From NCBI GenBank assembly GCA_020073605.1, contig JAIQEW010000011.1, positions 248,001 through 312,000 on the forward strand: a DNA stretch of 64,000 bases. The letters are read 5' to 3'. The stretch's first letter is position 1; every line of letters starts with the position of its first letter. Positions 46,509 to 55,385 of this stretch are shown in pieces. The notes under the pieces are model-generated. The model saw only the letters and a list, made by a program, of their open reading frames with translations, searched no databases and was not told the origin of the DNA. This DNA is from Terriglobia bacterium (GTDB taxonomy: Bacteria > Acidobacteriota > Terriglobia > Acidiferrales > UBA7541). The translations under genes and the position numbers were made by a program.

Positions 46509-47564
46509 TCAGACTTCTTCCCGCGCGATCGCTTCCGGCTTGGGAGCCTCGCTGGCAATGCGCCGGTGTGCAAGTATCGTGTAACCCGCCACGAGCGCCA
46601 CTCCAACCACCCACCAGATCAGGCCCGTCTTGAGCCGCCCCTGGGCCGCCATCGTCCCCGAGACGGTCAGGCCTCCGTACATCGGGTTCATGCTCGTGGG
46701 CAGCACGGTGGGATAGAGGACGAAAGCAATACTCGCGATCATCCCGATCAGGTAGGCGCATGAGGCGCGCAGTGCCATCCGGGTTTGCAATTCATGGACG
46801 AACCACTTGATCCCCAGGAGCCCTGCTATGGCCAGCACGGCGAAGATGAATCCCCACGGGTACACGCGAAACCTCGGGACCAATCGCGGCAGCAGGCGGG
46901 AAGTCGTGAACGTGATTGCCACTGTGAGCAGCGCCACCAACCACCAAAGCTGAGAGGCAATCCTCAGGGCGCGCTCGCGCAATTCTTCTCCGAACTCGGC
47001 CGCCAGCCGCACCGCTCCATGAAGCGCCAGCGCCCCGAAAGCCGTGGCGGCCAGCAAGAGCGTGTACGAGTCGAGGATTCCGGTCTGTCCGGCGGGATGA
47101 AAGTTCGTCCAGAGCGGCTCGGAAAAGTGCCCACGCGCGTCGAGCGGAACCCCTCGAACGACGTTGCCGAGCAGGACGCCATACGACAGGGCAAGAAGAA
47201 TGCTTGCAACCGCGAAGCACGCATCGAAAACAGCGGCCCACGGCCGGCCGCTTATGTGCCCGCGAAAGACCTCGGCAACCGCGCGAACGACCAGAAGCGC
47301 CAGAATCAGCACGAAAATCGCATGAAACCCGGTGTAGGCCGCAGCGAACGCCGAGGGAAACGCGAACCAGAGCGTGGCGCCCGTAGCCAGAAGCCACACC
47401 TCGTCCCGGCGCCACAGGGGGCCGGCTGTGGCGACCACGGTGCGACGCTCAGCATCGCCGCTCGCGATCCATGGATACAAGATGCCAGCGCCGATAGCCG
47501 ACCCATCCAAAACCACGTACGCTGCGAGCAAAATAGCAACGAGGCAGAACCAGATGATTCCCAT
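46509..47564 (-). CDS. cydB: Cytochrome bd oxidase subunit II, orphan
   Basis: A 351-residue inner-membrane protein of about nine helices. ATG 47564 begins the family start (GIIWFCLVAILLAAYVVLDGSAIGAGIL). The conserved RRTVVATAGPLWRRDEVWLLATGATLWFAFPSAFA and HAIFVLILALLVVRAVAEVFRG are typical of CydB/AppB/CioB. It would form a quinol oxidase with CydA, which binds the hemes. No cydA lies beside it: the neighbours are two peptidase genes. Either cydA is elsewhere or this is a stray copy. Confidence 0.88.
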   Translation of the reverse strand: MGIIWFCLVAILLAAYVVLDGSAIGAGILYPWIASGDAERRTVVATAGPLWRRDEVWLLATGATLWFAFPSAFAAAYTGFHAIFVLILALLVVRAVAEVFRGHISGRPWAAVFDACFAVASILLALSYGVLLGNVVRGVPLDARGHFSEPLWTNFHPAGQTGILDSYTLLLAATAFGALALHGAVRLAAEFGEELRERALRIASQLWWLVALLTVAITFTTSRLLPRLVPRFRVYPWGFIFAVLAIAGLLGIKWFVHELQTRMALRASCAYLIGMIASIAFVLYPTVLPTSMNPMYGGLTVSGTMAAQGRLKTGLIWWVVGVALVAGYTILAHRRIASEAPKPEAIAREEV

Positions 47565-47740
47565 GTCGTCGGTTACCTCAAGGCGTTGCAACGATCGCGG
47601 CGCGCCTTCGGCCGCGATTTCCCGCAGAGTATCATGCGGACACACCACGGCAGCCCGCTTCGCTTGGAAACTGTAACCAGAAGTGCAATCATTTCCATGC
47701 TTCTTTGAGGCCGGCCGCAAGCGGTCGTTGTGGAGGAAAA

Positions 47741-49792
47741 ATGAACCTGAAGACCCGCTCTTTGATTGCGGTGATCGCGGTAACGCTCGCCGGAGCTGCG
47801 GCACACGCGCAGGCGCCTGAAAAGCGCGCCATCACGTTCAAGGATCTGATCTCGATGCATCGCGTGACCGATCCGCAGATTTCGCCCGACGGACAGTGGG
47901 TGGCGTACAGCGTGGCGACGCCCGACATGGAAGCGAACCGCCTCGTACACGACATCTGGATCGTGCCGGTCTCGGGTGGCGAGTCGCGGCAATTGACGCA
48001 CGACGGCAACGCGGAGCGGCCGCGCTGGTCGCCGGACAGCAAGAGGATCGCGTTTCTTTCCTCGCGCGACGGCGCTCCGCAAGTCTATTCGCTCCCGGCC
48101 GATGGCGGCGAGGCGGTCAAGGTCACCTCGATTTCGACGGGCGCGGACAACGAACTCTGGTCGCCGGACGGGAAATGGATTGCGTTCGTTTCGAGCGTCT
48201 ATCCCGATTGCAAGGACGACGCCTGCAACGCCGCGCGCGACGCGGAGAACGCCAAGAGCAAAGTAAAGGCGCGCATCTACGAAAGACTTCTCTATCGCCA
48301 CTGGAACACGTGGTCGGAAGGCAAGCGCAGCCACCTTTTAATCGTGCCGGCCGAAGGCGGCGCCGCACGCGATCTCACGCCCGGCGCGGACTACGACGTG
48401 CCGCCATTCAGCCTCGGTGGACCGGAAGCGATTGCGTTTTCGCCGGACAGCCTGGAACTTTGCTTTACTGCCAACGCCGACAAGGACGAAGCGATCAGCA
48501 CGAACGGCGATCTCTGGACCGTGCCCGCGAGCGGCGCGAGCGAGCCCAAGAGAATCACTTCCAATCCCGGCGATGATTGGGGGCCCGCCTATTCGCCCGA
48601 CGGAAAATGGATCGCCTATCGCGCGCAGTTGCAGGCGGGCTACGAAAGCGACCGCTGGCGGCTCATGCTCTACGAACGCAAGAACGGCAAGAGCGTGAAC
48701 CGGACGGAGGCATTCGACCGGAACGTCAACGCTATCGCGTGGTCGGCGGACAGCAAGACAGTCTACTTCCAGACGGAGGAGAAATTCGAGCTGCCGATTT
48801 ACGCTGTCGCGGCGAGCGTCGGCGTGCCGAAGCGAATCCTCTCTCACGGCTCGAACGAAGAGTTCGTGCTCAGCCGCGACGGCCGCACGATCGTCTTCAC
48901 GCGCACGAGCCTCGCCATGCCCTCGGAAATCTTCGCGGCGAATTCCGACGGCACGGAGGTCCGCCAGCTCACGCACCAGAATGGCGCGCTTCTCGCGCAG
49001 CTCGATCTGCCCACGGCGGAGTCGTTCTGGTTCACAGGAGCGGAGGACACGCAGGTGCAAGGCCTGCTGCTTCGCCCGCCGCATTTCGATCCCAAGAAAA
49101 AGTATCCGATGCTGCTGCTGATCCACGGCGGGCCGCAGGTCGAATGGGACGACGCCTGGGGCTACCGCTGGAATCCGCAGCTGATGACTGCGCCGGGCTA
49201 CGTCGCGCTGCTTATCAATCCGCGAGGCTCACCGGGCTACGGCAGCAAGTTTGTGGAGGAAATCAGCCGCGACTGGGGCGGAAAGGTCTACGAGGATCTG
49301 CGAATCGGCGTGGACAAGGCCGTTTCGAAATACCCGTTCATCGACGGCTCGCGCGTGGCGGCGGCCGGAGGCTCCTACGGCGGCTACATGGTGGATTGGA
49401 TCGCCACTCACTCGGGCCGTTTCAAGTGCCTCATCAGCCATGCGGGGCCCTGGGACGAAGTGAGCATGTACGGCGCGACCGAAGAGCTCTGGTTCCCGGA
49501 GTGGGAGTTCGGCGGAACGCCGTGGGCCAACCCGGAGTTCTACAAGAAATGGTCGTCGAGCGAGTTCGCGGGGGCTCTCGGAAAATACAAGACTCCGACT
49601 CTGGTGATTGCCGGCGAGCTTGATTATCGCGTGCCCTACACGCAGAGCCTCGAATTCTTCACGGCGCTCCAGCGACAGGGCGTGCCTTCCAAGCTCATGA
49701 TCTTCCCCGACGAGGGACACTGGATTCTGAAGCCGCAGAACAGCGAGCTTTGGTACAAGACGTTTCTCGACTGGCTGGCAAAGTATCTGTAG
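47741..49792 (+). CDS. S9-family serine peptidase (acylaminoacyl/dipeptidyl type)
   Basis: A 683-residue exported peptidase. ATG 47741 has GGAGG upstream and a signal peptide (LKTRSLIAVIAVTLAGAAAHAQ). The N-terminal two thirds are beta-propeller repeats (PQISPDGQWVAYSV, PRWSPDSKRIAFLSS, LWSPDGKWIAFVSS). The C-terminal alpha/beta hydrolase carries Ser545 in AAGGSYGGYMVDW, with Asp in GELDYRVPY and His in DEGHWILKP. It cleaves short peptides from their N-termini. Confidence 0.93.
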   Translation: MNLKTRSLIAVIAVTLAGAAAHAQAPEKRAITFKDLISMHRVTDPQISPDGQWVAYSVATPDMEANRLVHDIWIVPVSGGESRQLTHDGNAERPRWSPDSKRIAFLSSRDGAPQVYSLPADGGEAVKVTSISTGADNELWSPDGKWIAFVSSVYPDCKDDACNAARDAENAKSKVKARIYERLLYRHWNTWSEGKRSHLLIVPAEGGAARDLTPGADYDVPPFSLGGPEAIAFSPDSLELCFTANADKDEAISTNGDLWTVPASGASEPKRITSNPGDDWGPAYSPDGKWIAYRAQLQAGYESDRWRLMLYERKNGKSVNRTEAFDRNVNAIAWSADSKTVYFQTEEKFELPIYAVAASVGVPKRILSHGSNEEFVLSRDGRTIVFTRTSLAMPSEIFAANSDGTEVRQLTHQNGALLAQLDLPTAESFWFTGAEDTQVQGLLLRPPHFDPKKKYPMLLLIHGGPQVEWDDAWGYRWNPQLMTAPGYVALLINPRGSPGYGSKFVEEISRDWGGKVYEDLRIGVDKAVSKYPFIDGSRVAAAGGSYGGYMVDWIATHSGRFKCLISHAGPWDEVSMYGATEELWFPEWEFGGTPWANPEFYKKWSSSEFAGALGKYKTPTLVIAGELDYRVPYTQSLEFFTALQRQGVPSKLMIFPDEGHWILKPQNSELWYKTFLDWLAKYL

Positions 49793-49883
49793 CGAGGATC
49801 CCGAGGACTCCGTATTTCTTCGGATTGACACTCGCTGCACCAGGTAGCATCGTTGGGCCCTCTAATTCCCTCGGAGGGCTACG

Positions 49884-50567
49884 ATGCAGCCGTCGAGGCG
49901 CCACTGTATCTGTGCATCGCTCGCGCTGCTGGCACTTTCTGTGTGCCCTCCGCGAGCGCGTGCCGATAGTCTGACCATCACCAGCTCGCCGCCCGGCGCG
50001 ACAGTCGAGATCAACGGTCTCGTATCGGGCACGACGCCTTACAAGACCGAATTTCCGGGCGGGTATTTTCACAAGACCCACTCCGTATTTGGCTCCCGCC
50101 TCGACCATTCGATGATCGTGCGAGTTTCGATGGATGGCTACCTGTCACGACAAGTCACGCTCACCGACGGCCCATTTCAGTGGGTTGCGGTCAACGGCCG
50201 CCATCACGGGAGCTACTTCCTGCTGAAATCGGCCCATTTCGAAGTCAAGCTCGAGCCCGCCCCGTTCGCTGGCATGCCGGTCGAGACAATCGACGGAGAG
50301 GGCCCGCTGCCGCCGGCCTCGGAGGCCGCATTTCGGGAAGATCGCGGTGAAGCGCGCTCCGATGCCGGCAGCGTGACGATCGCCTCGGACCCGCCCGGCG
50401 CGGACATCTATGTGGACGAGAAATTCGTGGGGCAGACTCCCTCGACCATCCACCTGGCCAGCGGCCCCCATCGCATCGAAGTGAAATCGCGGGGTCGACA
50501 GGGCTGGGAGCGCAATCTCGAAGTCCTGAAGGATAGCCAGCTTACGCTGCACCCCGTTCTCGAGTAG
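49884..50567 (+). CDS. Secreted protein with two PEGA repeats
   Basis: A 227-residue exported protein (signal peptide HCICASLALLALSVCPPRARA). Two PEGA motifs are visible: LTITSSPPGATVEINGLVSGTTPYKTEFPGG near the start and VTIASDPPGADIYVDEKFVGQTPSTIHLASGPHRIEV near the end. PEGA domains are extracellular beta modules of S-layer and envelope proteins. Function unknown. It follows the S9 peptidase by 91 bases and may be monocistronic. Confidence 0.82.
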   Translation: MQPSRRHCICASLALLALSVCPPRARADSLTITSSPPGATVEINGLVSGTTPYKTEFPGGYFHKTHSVFGSRLDHSMIVRVSMDGYLSRQVTLTDGPFQWVAVNGRHHGSYFLLKSAHFEVKLEPAPFAGMPVETIDGEGPLPPASEAAFREDRGEARSDAGSVTIASDPPGADIYVDEKFVGQTPSTIHLASGPHRIEVKSRGRQGWERNLEVLKDSQLTLHPVLE

Positions 50568-50704
50568 TCACCTTAAAGATCGCCGCTCGCCTCGCGCCCC
50601 GCCAAAGCTATCAACACCGCACAGAGCGCAGAATCGAAGTTGACATCTCCGCGGGTAACTTCTGTAATGAACTGCATCCGACACATGCGCACCCCGCCTC
50701 CATC

Positions 50705-52318
50705 GTGGCCGTGAAACACTCCGGCGAAAGCCCCGCGCCTCGAAGGGAATCGCGGCGCTTCGCATTTCTGGTTGCGGCGGGAATATTCCTAAGCCGCATC
50801 GCTGGGCTGATTCGCGATCGCGTGTTCGCGCACTATTTCGGGAATTCCGATGCGGCGGATGCCTTCCGGGCGGCGTTCCGCATTCCCAATTTCCTGCAAA
50901 ACCTGTTTGGAGAAGGAGTCCTCTCCGCCTCGTTCATTCCCGTGTACGCCAGCCTGCTGGCGCGAGAGGACGACAAAGAGGCGCGGCGCGTCGCCGGGGC
51001 CATCGCGGGATTGCTCGCGCTGACGACTTCGATCCTCGTGCTCATCGGGGTCGCCACGACGCCCTTTCTAATCGACGCGATCGCGCCGGGCTTTCACGGC
51101 GATAAACGCGAATTGACGATCCGCCTCGTGCGCATTCTCTTCCCCGGAGCCGGACTGCTCGTCTTCTCCGCGTGGTGCCTTGGAATTCTCAACAGCCATC
51201 GTAAGTTCTTCCTTTCCTACACGGCGCCCGTGATCTGGAACGCGGCGATGATCGCCACGCTGCTGCAATTCGGACGCCGCTATCCGCAAGCGCCGCTCGC
51301 GGAAATTCTGGCGTGGGGATCGGTGGTGGGCAGCGCGCTGCAAGTGGGAGTGCAATTGCCGGTTGTACTGCGGCTCTTGCGCACGCTGCGCCTTTCGCTG
51401 AGCTATCAAGCGGAAAATGTGAAGACGGTGGTGCGCAATTTCTTCCCTGTCTTCATCGGCCGCGGAGTCGTGCAGATCAGCGCCTACGTGGACGTCTGGC
51501 TGGCCAGCCTCGTTCAAGTCACCGGCGCCGTCTCCGCGCTGTCGTACGCGCAGACGCTTTACACGCTGCCCGTGAGCCTTTTCGGGATGTCCGTCTCGGC
51601 TGCCGAGCTCCCGCAGATGTCCGGCGCACTCGGCGGCGAAGCGGAAGTGGCCGAGGTGCTTCGCGGGCGGCTCAATGGAGGCCTGCGCGAGATTGCGTTC
51701 TTCGTGGTGCCTTCCGCCGCCGCTTTTCTGATCCTGGGCGACGTGATTGTTGGCGCCATCTACCGCACCGGACAATTCGTACAGGCGGATGTGACGTACG
51801 TCTGGGGCATCCTCGCAGGCGCAACGGTCGGCCTGCTCGCCTCGACGCTCGGGCGGCTGTATTCTTCGACGTATTACGCGCTGCGCGATACACGTACACC
51901 GCTGCGCTACGCCATCGTGCGCGTGATCCTGACGACCGCGCTGGGCTATCTCGGCGCGATCACGCTGCCACCCAGGTTAGGACTCGATGCACGCTGGGGA
52001 GTGGCAGGTCTCACGATCTCCGCCGGAATCGCCTCGTGGGTTGAGTTCCACCTCTTGCGGCGCACGCTGAATCGCCGGATCGGCTCGACGGGACTTCCCG
52101 GAGAATATCTCGTGAAGGTCTGGCTCGCGGCTCTCGCGGGCGCAGGAACCGGGTGGGCGATCCACCACTTCTTCGGGCATCACTCGCCCGTTCTTTTGGC
52201 GATCATCGTCCTGGGACCGTACGGAGTGGTCTATCTCGGCGCGGCGTGGATGCTGGGAGTTCCCGAGGCGCGGGCATTTCTGGGGCGGATCATCAAGTCG
52301 GCGAGATCACGCAGTTAG
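50705..52318 (+). CDS. murJ: Lipid II flippase MurJ
   Basis: A 537-residue MOP/MVF-family membrane protein with about 14 helices. GTG 50705 start. Characteristic segments are LSRIAGLIRDRVFAHYFGNSDAADAFRAAFRIPNFLQNLFGEGVLSASFIPVYA at the N-terminus and LYSSTYYALRDTRTPLRYAIVRV late in the protein. It flips the peptidoglycan precursor lipid II across the inner membrane. The gene is not linked to other peptidoglycan synthesis genes here. Confidence 0.93.
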   Translation: MAVKHSGESPAPRRESRRFAFLVAAGIFLSRIAGLIRDRVFAHYFGNSDAADAFRAAFRIPNFLQNLFGEGVLSASFIPVYASLLAREDDKEARRVAGAIAGLLALTTSILVLIGVATTPFLIDAIAPGFHGDKRELTIRLVRILFPGAGLLVFSAWCLGILNSHRKFFLSYTAPVIWNAAMIATLLQFGRRYPQAPLAEILAWGSVVGSALQVGVQLPVVLRLLRTLRLSLSYQAENVKTVVRNFFPVFIGRGVVQISAYVDVWLASLVQVTGAVSALSYAQTLYTLPVSLFGMSVSAAELPQMSGALGGEAEVAEVLRGRLNGGLREIAFFVVPSAAAFLILGDVIVGAIYRTGQFVQADVTYVWGILAGATVGLLASTLGRLYSSTYYALRDTRTPLRYAIVRVILTTALGYLGAITLPPRLGLDARWGVAGLTISAGIASWVEFHLLRRTLNRRIGSTGLPGEYLVKVWLAALAGAGTGWAIHHFFGHHSPVLLAIIVLGPYGVVYLGAAWMLGVPEARAFLGRIIKSARSRS

Positions 52319-52371
52319 AGAGGCTGGACCCACGTCTGCGCTCGGCTGGGAAGGAGCGCAGCGGCGCGGCC

Positions 52372-53034
52372 TTAGAATTTGTAGACGACGCTGATGGAAG
52401 CTTGCGGGCTGTACTGATATGTGCTGAAAAGACGCGTTCCGATCATATCCGCTGACACGCGATACGCGATCTTCGAGTGCTTCGGCCCGATATCGGCTCC
52501 GCCTCCCACCACGTAGGCGAATGCCGTCTGGCTGCCGAACGCCGTCTGTGGCAGGAAGTGCACCATCCCGACCAGGCCGTGGGCCCACAATTCCACCGCG
52601 TGGGGCGCCGCCCACCGGAACCTCGGCCCGCCCGTCGCGAGCGCCAACTTGGAGCAGCTGCAGCCGCCCACGGATCCCCACGCGCCCTCAAATTCGCCTT
52701 CACCGCCGATCCATTTCCCCTTCGGATAGTAAACCATTCCGATGTTGATACCGTTCATGTCCGCGGTTACACCCGGAACGACGTAGAAACGGATAAACGT
52801 GTAGCCGCCCGACACCTGCCAGTTGAAGTTCTCGAAGACGCCGTACACGGTCGGCTGCTGCGCTGCGGGCCGGCTCGACGGCAGCGCGAGCGCAGGCGAC
52901 GAGCCTAGCGCGGCTGTGACGGGCGTTCCGGGATCGGCCGATGCGAGGAGCGGAGAACTCTGCGAATTCACCTGTGCCCCCGCGCCAGCTGCAAAAAGAA
53001 GGACCACCCCAAGCAGAAATGCAGTGTATCTCAT
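52372..53034 (-). CDS. Outer-membrane beta-barrel protein
   Basis: A 220-residue protein with signal peptide (MRYTAFLLGVVLLFAAGAGAQ), a low-complexity A/S/P stretch, then a barrel of about eight strands (VYGVFENFNWQVSGGYTFIRFYV to ASISVVYKF). The C-terminal phenylalanine and alternating pattern form a BAM insertion signal. It resembles OmpA-like porins of acidobacteria. It is convergent with murJ. Function unknown. Confidence 0.72.
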   Translation of the reverse strand: MRYTAFLLGVVLLFAAGAGAQVNSQSSPLLASADPGTPVTAALGSSPALALPSSRPAAQQPTVYGVFENFNWQVSGGYTFIRFYVVPGVTADMNGINIGMVYYPKGKWIGGEGEFEGAWGSVGGCSCSKLALATGGPRFRWAAPHAVELWAHGLVGMVHFLPQTAFGSQTAFAYVVGGGADIGPKHSKIAYRVSADMIGTRLFSTYQYSPQASISVVYKF

Positions 53035-53316
53035 CGCCTATCTCCCCTCAGCTCCCCCCGCCTCTCGCCTGCCTCTCTAACTTTGAACGAGAGCGGGTTG
53101 GCGTGTCCATCCTAAATACAGTGATGTGAGAGAGAGAGTTACCTATAGGTTGCCTCAATCATTCGTCAGGGCAGGCCATGATGGCGCCGCACTGCCGGCG
53201 GCACAAAAGCTCAATCCGGTTTGGAGGCATATGTTAGAATCGGGGTCTGCATTGGAGCGCCGAAGTCTGCTTGGATCGAATGTATTTGATTCCTAGGAAG
53301 TTAGAGGCTGAGACGC

Positions 53317-53796
53317 ATGAGTAAGGAGCAGCGCTGGGACGCCGACCGAGCCTTATCCCTCATTCGGGAATTGGCGCATCTACCGGGAGCTCTCCTCCCG
53401 ATTCTTCACGCCCTGCAAGACGAGTTTGGGTACGTGGACAAGGCTGCCGTTCCGCTCATCGCGGACGCACTCAATCTTTCCCACGCCGAAGTGCATGGCG
53501 TGATCAGTTTCTATCACGATTTTCGCCATACCCCTGCCGGAAAGCATGTTCTGAAGATGTGCCGCGCCGAAGCTTGCCAGTCGATGGGTTGCGATAAGAC
53601 GATCCGGCACGTTGAAAATCGGCTGGGGGTTCGTCTCGGCGAGACGACCGGAGACGGCGGCTTCACCGTGGATGCCGTCTACTGCCTTGGCAACTGCGCG
53701 CTTTCTCCCGCGGTCATGCTCGATGGCAAGCTGTACGGCCGAGTATCGCCGGAAGTCGCCGAATTCCTGATCGAAAGCGCCCAGAGGCACTCATGA
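53317..53796 (+). CDS. fdsG: NAD-dependent formate dehydrogenase, gamma (NuoE-like) subunit
   Basis: A 159-residue thioredoxin-like [2Fe-2S] protein. The four cluster cysteines are seen in CRAEACQSMGC and YCLGNC. It passes electrons within the soluble NADH-linked formate dehydrogenase complex. The gene order gamma, beta, alpha, delta matches fdsGBAD of Cupriavidus/Rhodobacter. The stop overlaps the next ATG by four bases. A NuoE of complex I is less likely because the alpha and delta genes follow. Confidence 0.92.
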   Translation: MSKEQRWDADRALSLIRELAHLPGALLPILHALQDEFGYVDKAAVPLIADALNLSHAEVHGVISFYHDFRHTPAGKHVLKMCRAEACQSMGCDKTIRHVENRLGVRLGETTGDGGFTVDAVYCLGNCALSPAVMLDGKLYGRVSPEVAEFLIESAQRHS

Positions 53797-55385
53797 GCGT
53801 AAAAGTCTACGTTCCGTGCGATGCTGCGACCGTTTCGGTCGGCGCGGATGCTGTCGCTAAAGCGATCGCGGAACAGATTGCAACGCGGCGGCTTGGCGCG
53901 TCTCTGGTTCGCAATGGTTCGCGCGGCATGTTCTGGCTTGAGCCGCTCGTCGAGGTCGAAACGCCTCAAGGCCGCATCGCCTATGGCCCCGTGTCGGTGG
54001 ATGCGGTTGCAGGTCTGTTCGATGCCGGATTCCTCGAGGGTAAACCTCACGCGCTTCGTCTGGGCCCCACTGAAGAGATTCCATTCTTGAAGCGCCAGGA
54101 GCGGCTGACCTTCGCGCGCTGCGGCATCACCGATCCTCTCTCGCTTTCGGATTACGTGAGCCACGGCGGATACCGCGGACTCGAAAAAGCTCTCAAGCTC
54201 ACGCCGCAGGCGATTGTGGAAGAGGTCACGAACTCCGGACTTCGCGGGCGCGGCGGCGCGGGATTCCCCACCGGAATTAAGTGGCGCACCGTTCTCAACG
54301 CTCCAGCGGAACAGAAATACATCGTCTGCAACGCGGATGAGGGCGATAGCGGCACCTACGCCGATCGCATGATCATCGAAGGCGATCCGTTCGTGCTGAT
54401 CGAAGGCATGACCATCGCGGGAATCGCCGTCGGAGCCACGAGCGGATACATCTACCTTCGCTCCGAGTACCCCCACGCGTTTCGCACTCTCCGGCGCGCA
54501 ATCGCGATCGCTTACGACAAGGGCTATCTCGGCGAGAATGTCGCCGGAAGCGGAAAAAGATTCGATCTCGACGTGCGCCTCGGCGCCGGAGCCTACATCT
54601 GCGGCGAAGAAACGTCGCTACTCGAAAGCCTGGAAGGCAAGCGCGGCCAGATTCGCTTCAAGCCGCCGCTGCCCGCCATCGAGGGACTGTTCGGCAAGCC
54701 GACCGTGGTCAACAACGTGATCTCGCTCGCCACCGTGCCGATTATTCTCGACAAAGGCGGCGAGTATTACAAAAACTTCGGAATGGGAAGATCTCGCGGC
54801 ACTTTGACAATCCAGCTTGCCGGGAACATCAAACACGGCGGATTGGTGGAGAAAGCGTTCGGCCTGACTCTGCGCGAAGCAATCTACGATTTCGGCGGCG
54901 GTACGGCCTCGGGACGCCCGCTGCGAGCCGTGCAAGTCGGCGGCCCATTGGGCGCATACTTTCCTGAATCGCTTCTCGATACGCCGCTCGACTACGAGGC
55001 GTTCATCGAGCGAAAGGGCATGCTCGGGCATGGCGGAATCGTGGTATTCGACGATACCGTCGATCTCGCCCGGCAAGCGCGCTTTGCGATGGAGTTCTGC
55101 GCGGTCGAGAGCTGCGGCAAGTGCACGCCCTGCCGCGTCGGCTCCACGCGCGGCGTCGAGGTGATCAACAGGATCATCGCGAACGAGAACCGCGAGCAGA
55201 ATCTTGAGCTGCTCGGGGACTTGTGCGAAGTGCTGATGGACGGCTCGCTTTGCGCGCTCGGCGGGCTCATTCCCTTCCCGGTGCAGAGCGCGATTCGCCA
55301 TTTTCCGGAAGATTTTCAGAAGCCGGCGCCTCCTCCGCCGGCAAGCGGGTCCAGTAAGGTTCAGGAGACACAATCATGGCGCTGA
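53793..55385 (+). CDS. fdsB: NAD-dependent formate dehydrogenase, beta (NuoF-like) subunit
   Basis: A 530-residue flavoprotein. An N-terminal thioredoxin-like domain (SVKVYVPCDAATVSVGADAVA) is followed by the FMN/NAD domain (GLRGRGGAGFPTGIKW, GAGAYICGEETSLLESLEGKRG) and a [4Fe-4S] motif ESCGKCTPCRVGSTRG. It reduces NAD+ with electrons from formate. It overlaps the alpha gene by 10 bases. The N-terminal domain is the feature that separates FdsB from NuoF. Confidence 0.93.
   Translation: MSVKVYVPCDAATVSVGADAVAKAIAEQIATRRLGASLVRNGSRGMFWLEPLVEVETPQGRIAYGPVSVDAVAGLFDAGFLEGKPHALRLGPTEEIPFLKRQERLTFARCGITDPLSLSDYVSHGGYRGLEKALKLTPQAIVEEVTNSGLRGRGGAGFPTGIKWRTVLNAPAEQKYIVCNADEGDSGTYADRMIIEGDPFVLIEGMTIAGIAVGATSGYIYLRSEYPHAFRTLRRAIAIAYDKGYLGENVAGSGKRFDLDVRLGAGAYICGEETSLLESLEGKRGQIRFKPPLPAIEGLFGKPTVVNNVISLATVPIILDKGGEYYKNFGMGRSRGTLTIQLAGNIKHGGLVEKAFGLTLREAIYDFGGGTASGRPLRAVQVGGPLGAYFPESLLDTPLDYEAFIERKGMLGHGGIVVFDDTVDLARQARFAMEFCAVESCGKCTPCRVGSTRGVEVINRIIANENREQNLELLGDLCEVLMDGSLCALGGLIPFPVQSAIRHFPEDFQKPAPPPPASGSSKVQETQSWR

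Noticed and set aside
53317-55385. NuoE/NuoF of respiratory complex I
   Set aside because: The extra N-terminal domain of the second protein and the following molybdopterin and delta subunits identify an fds-type formate dehydrogenase. No other nuo genes are present.
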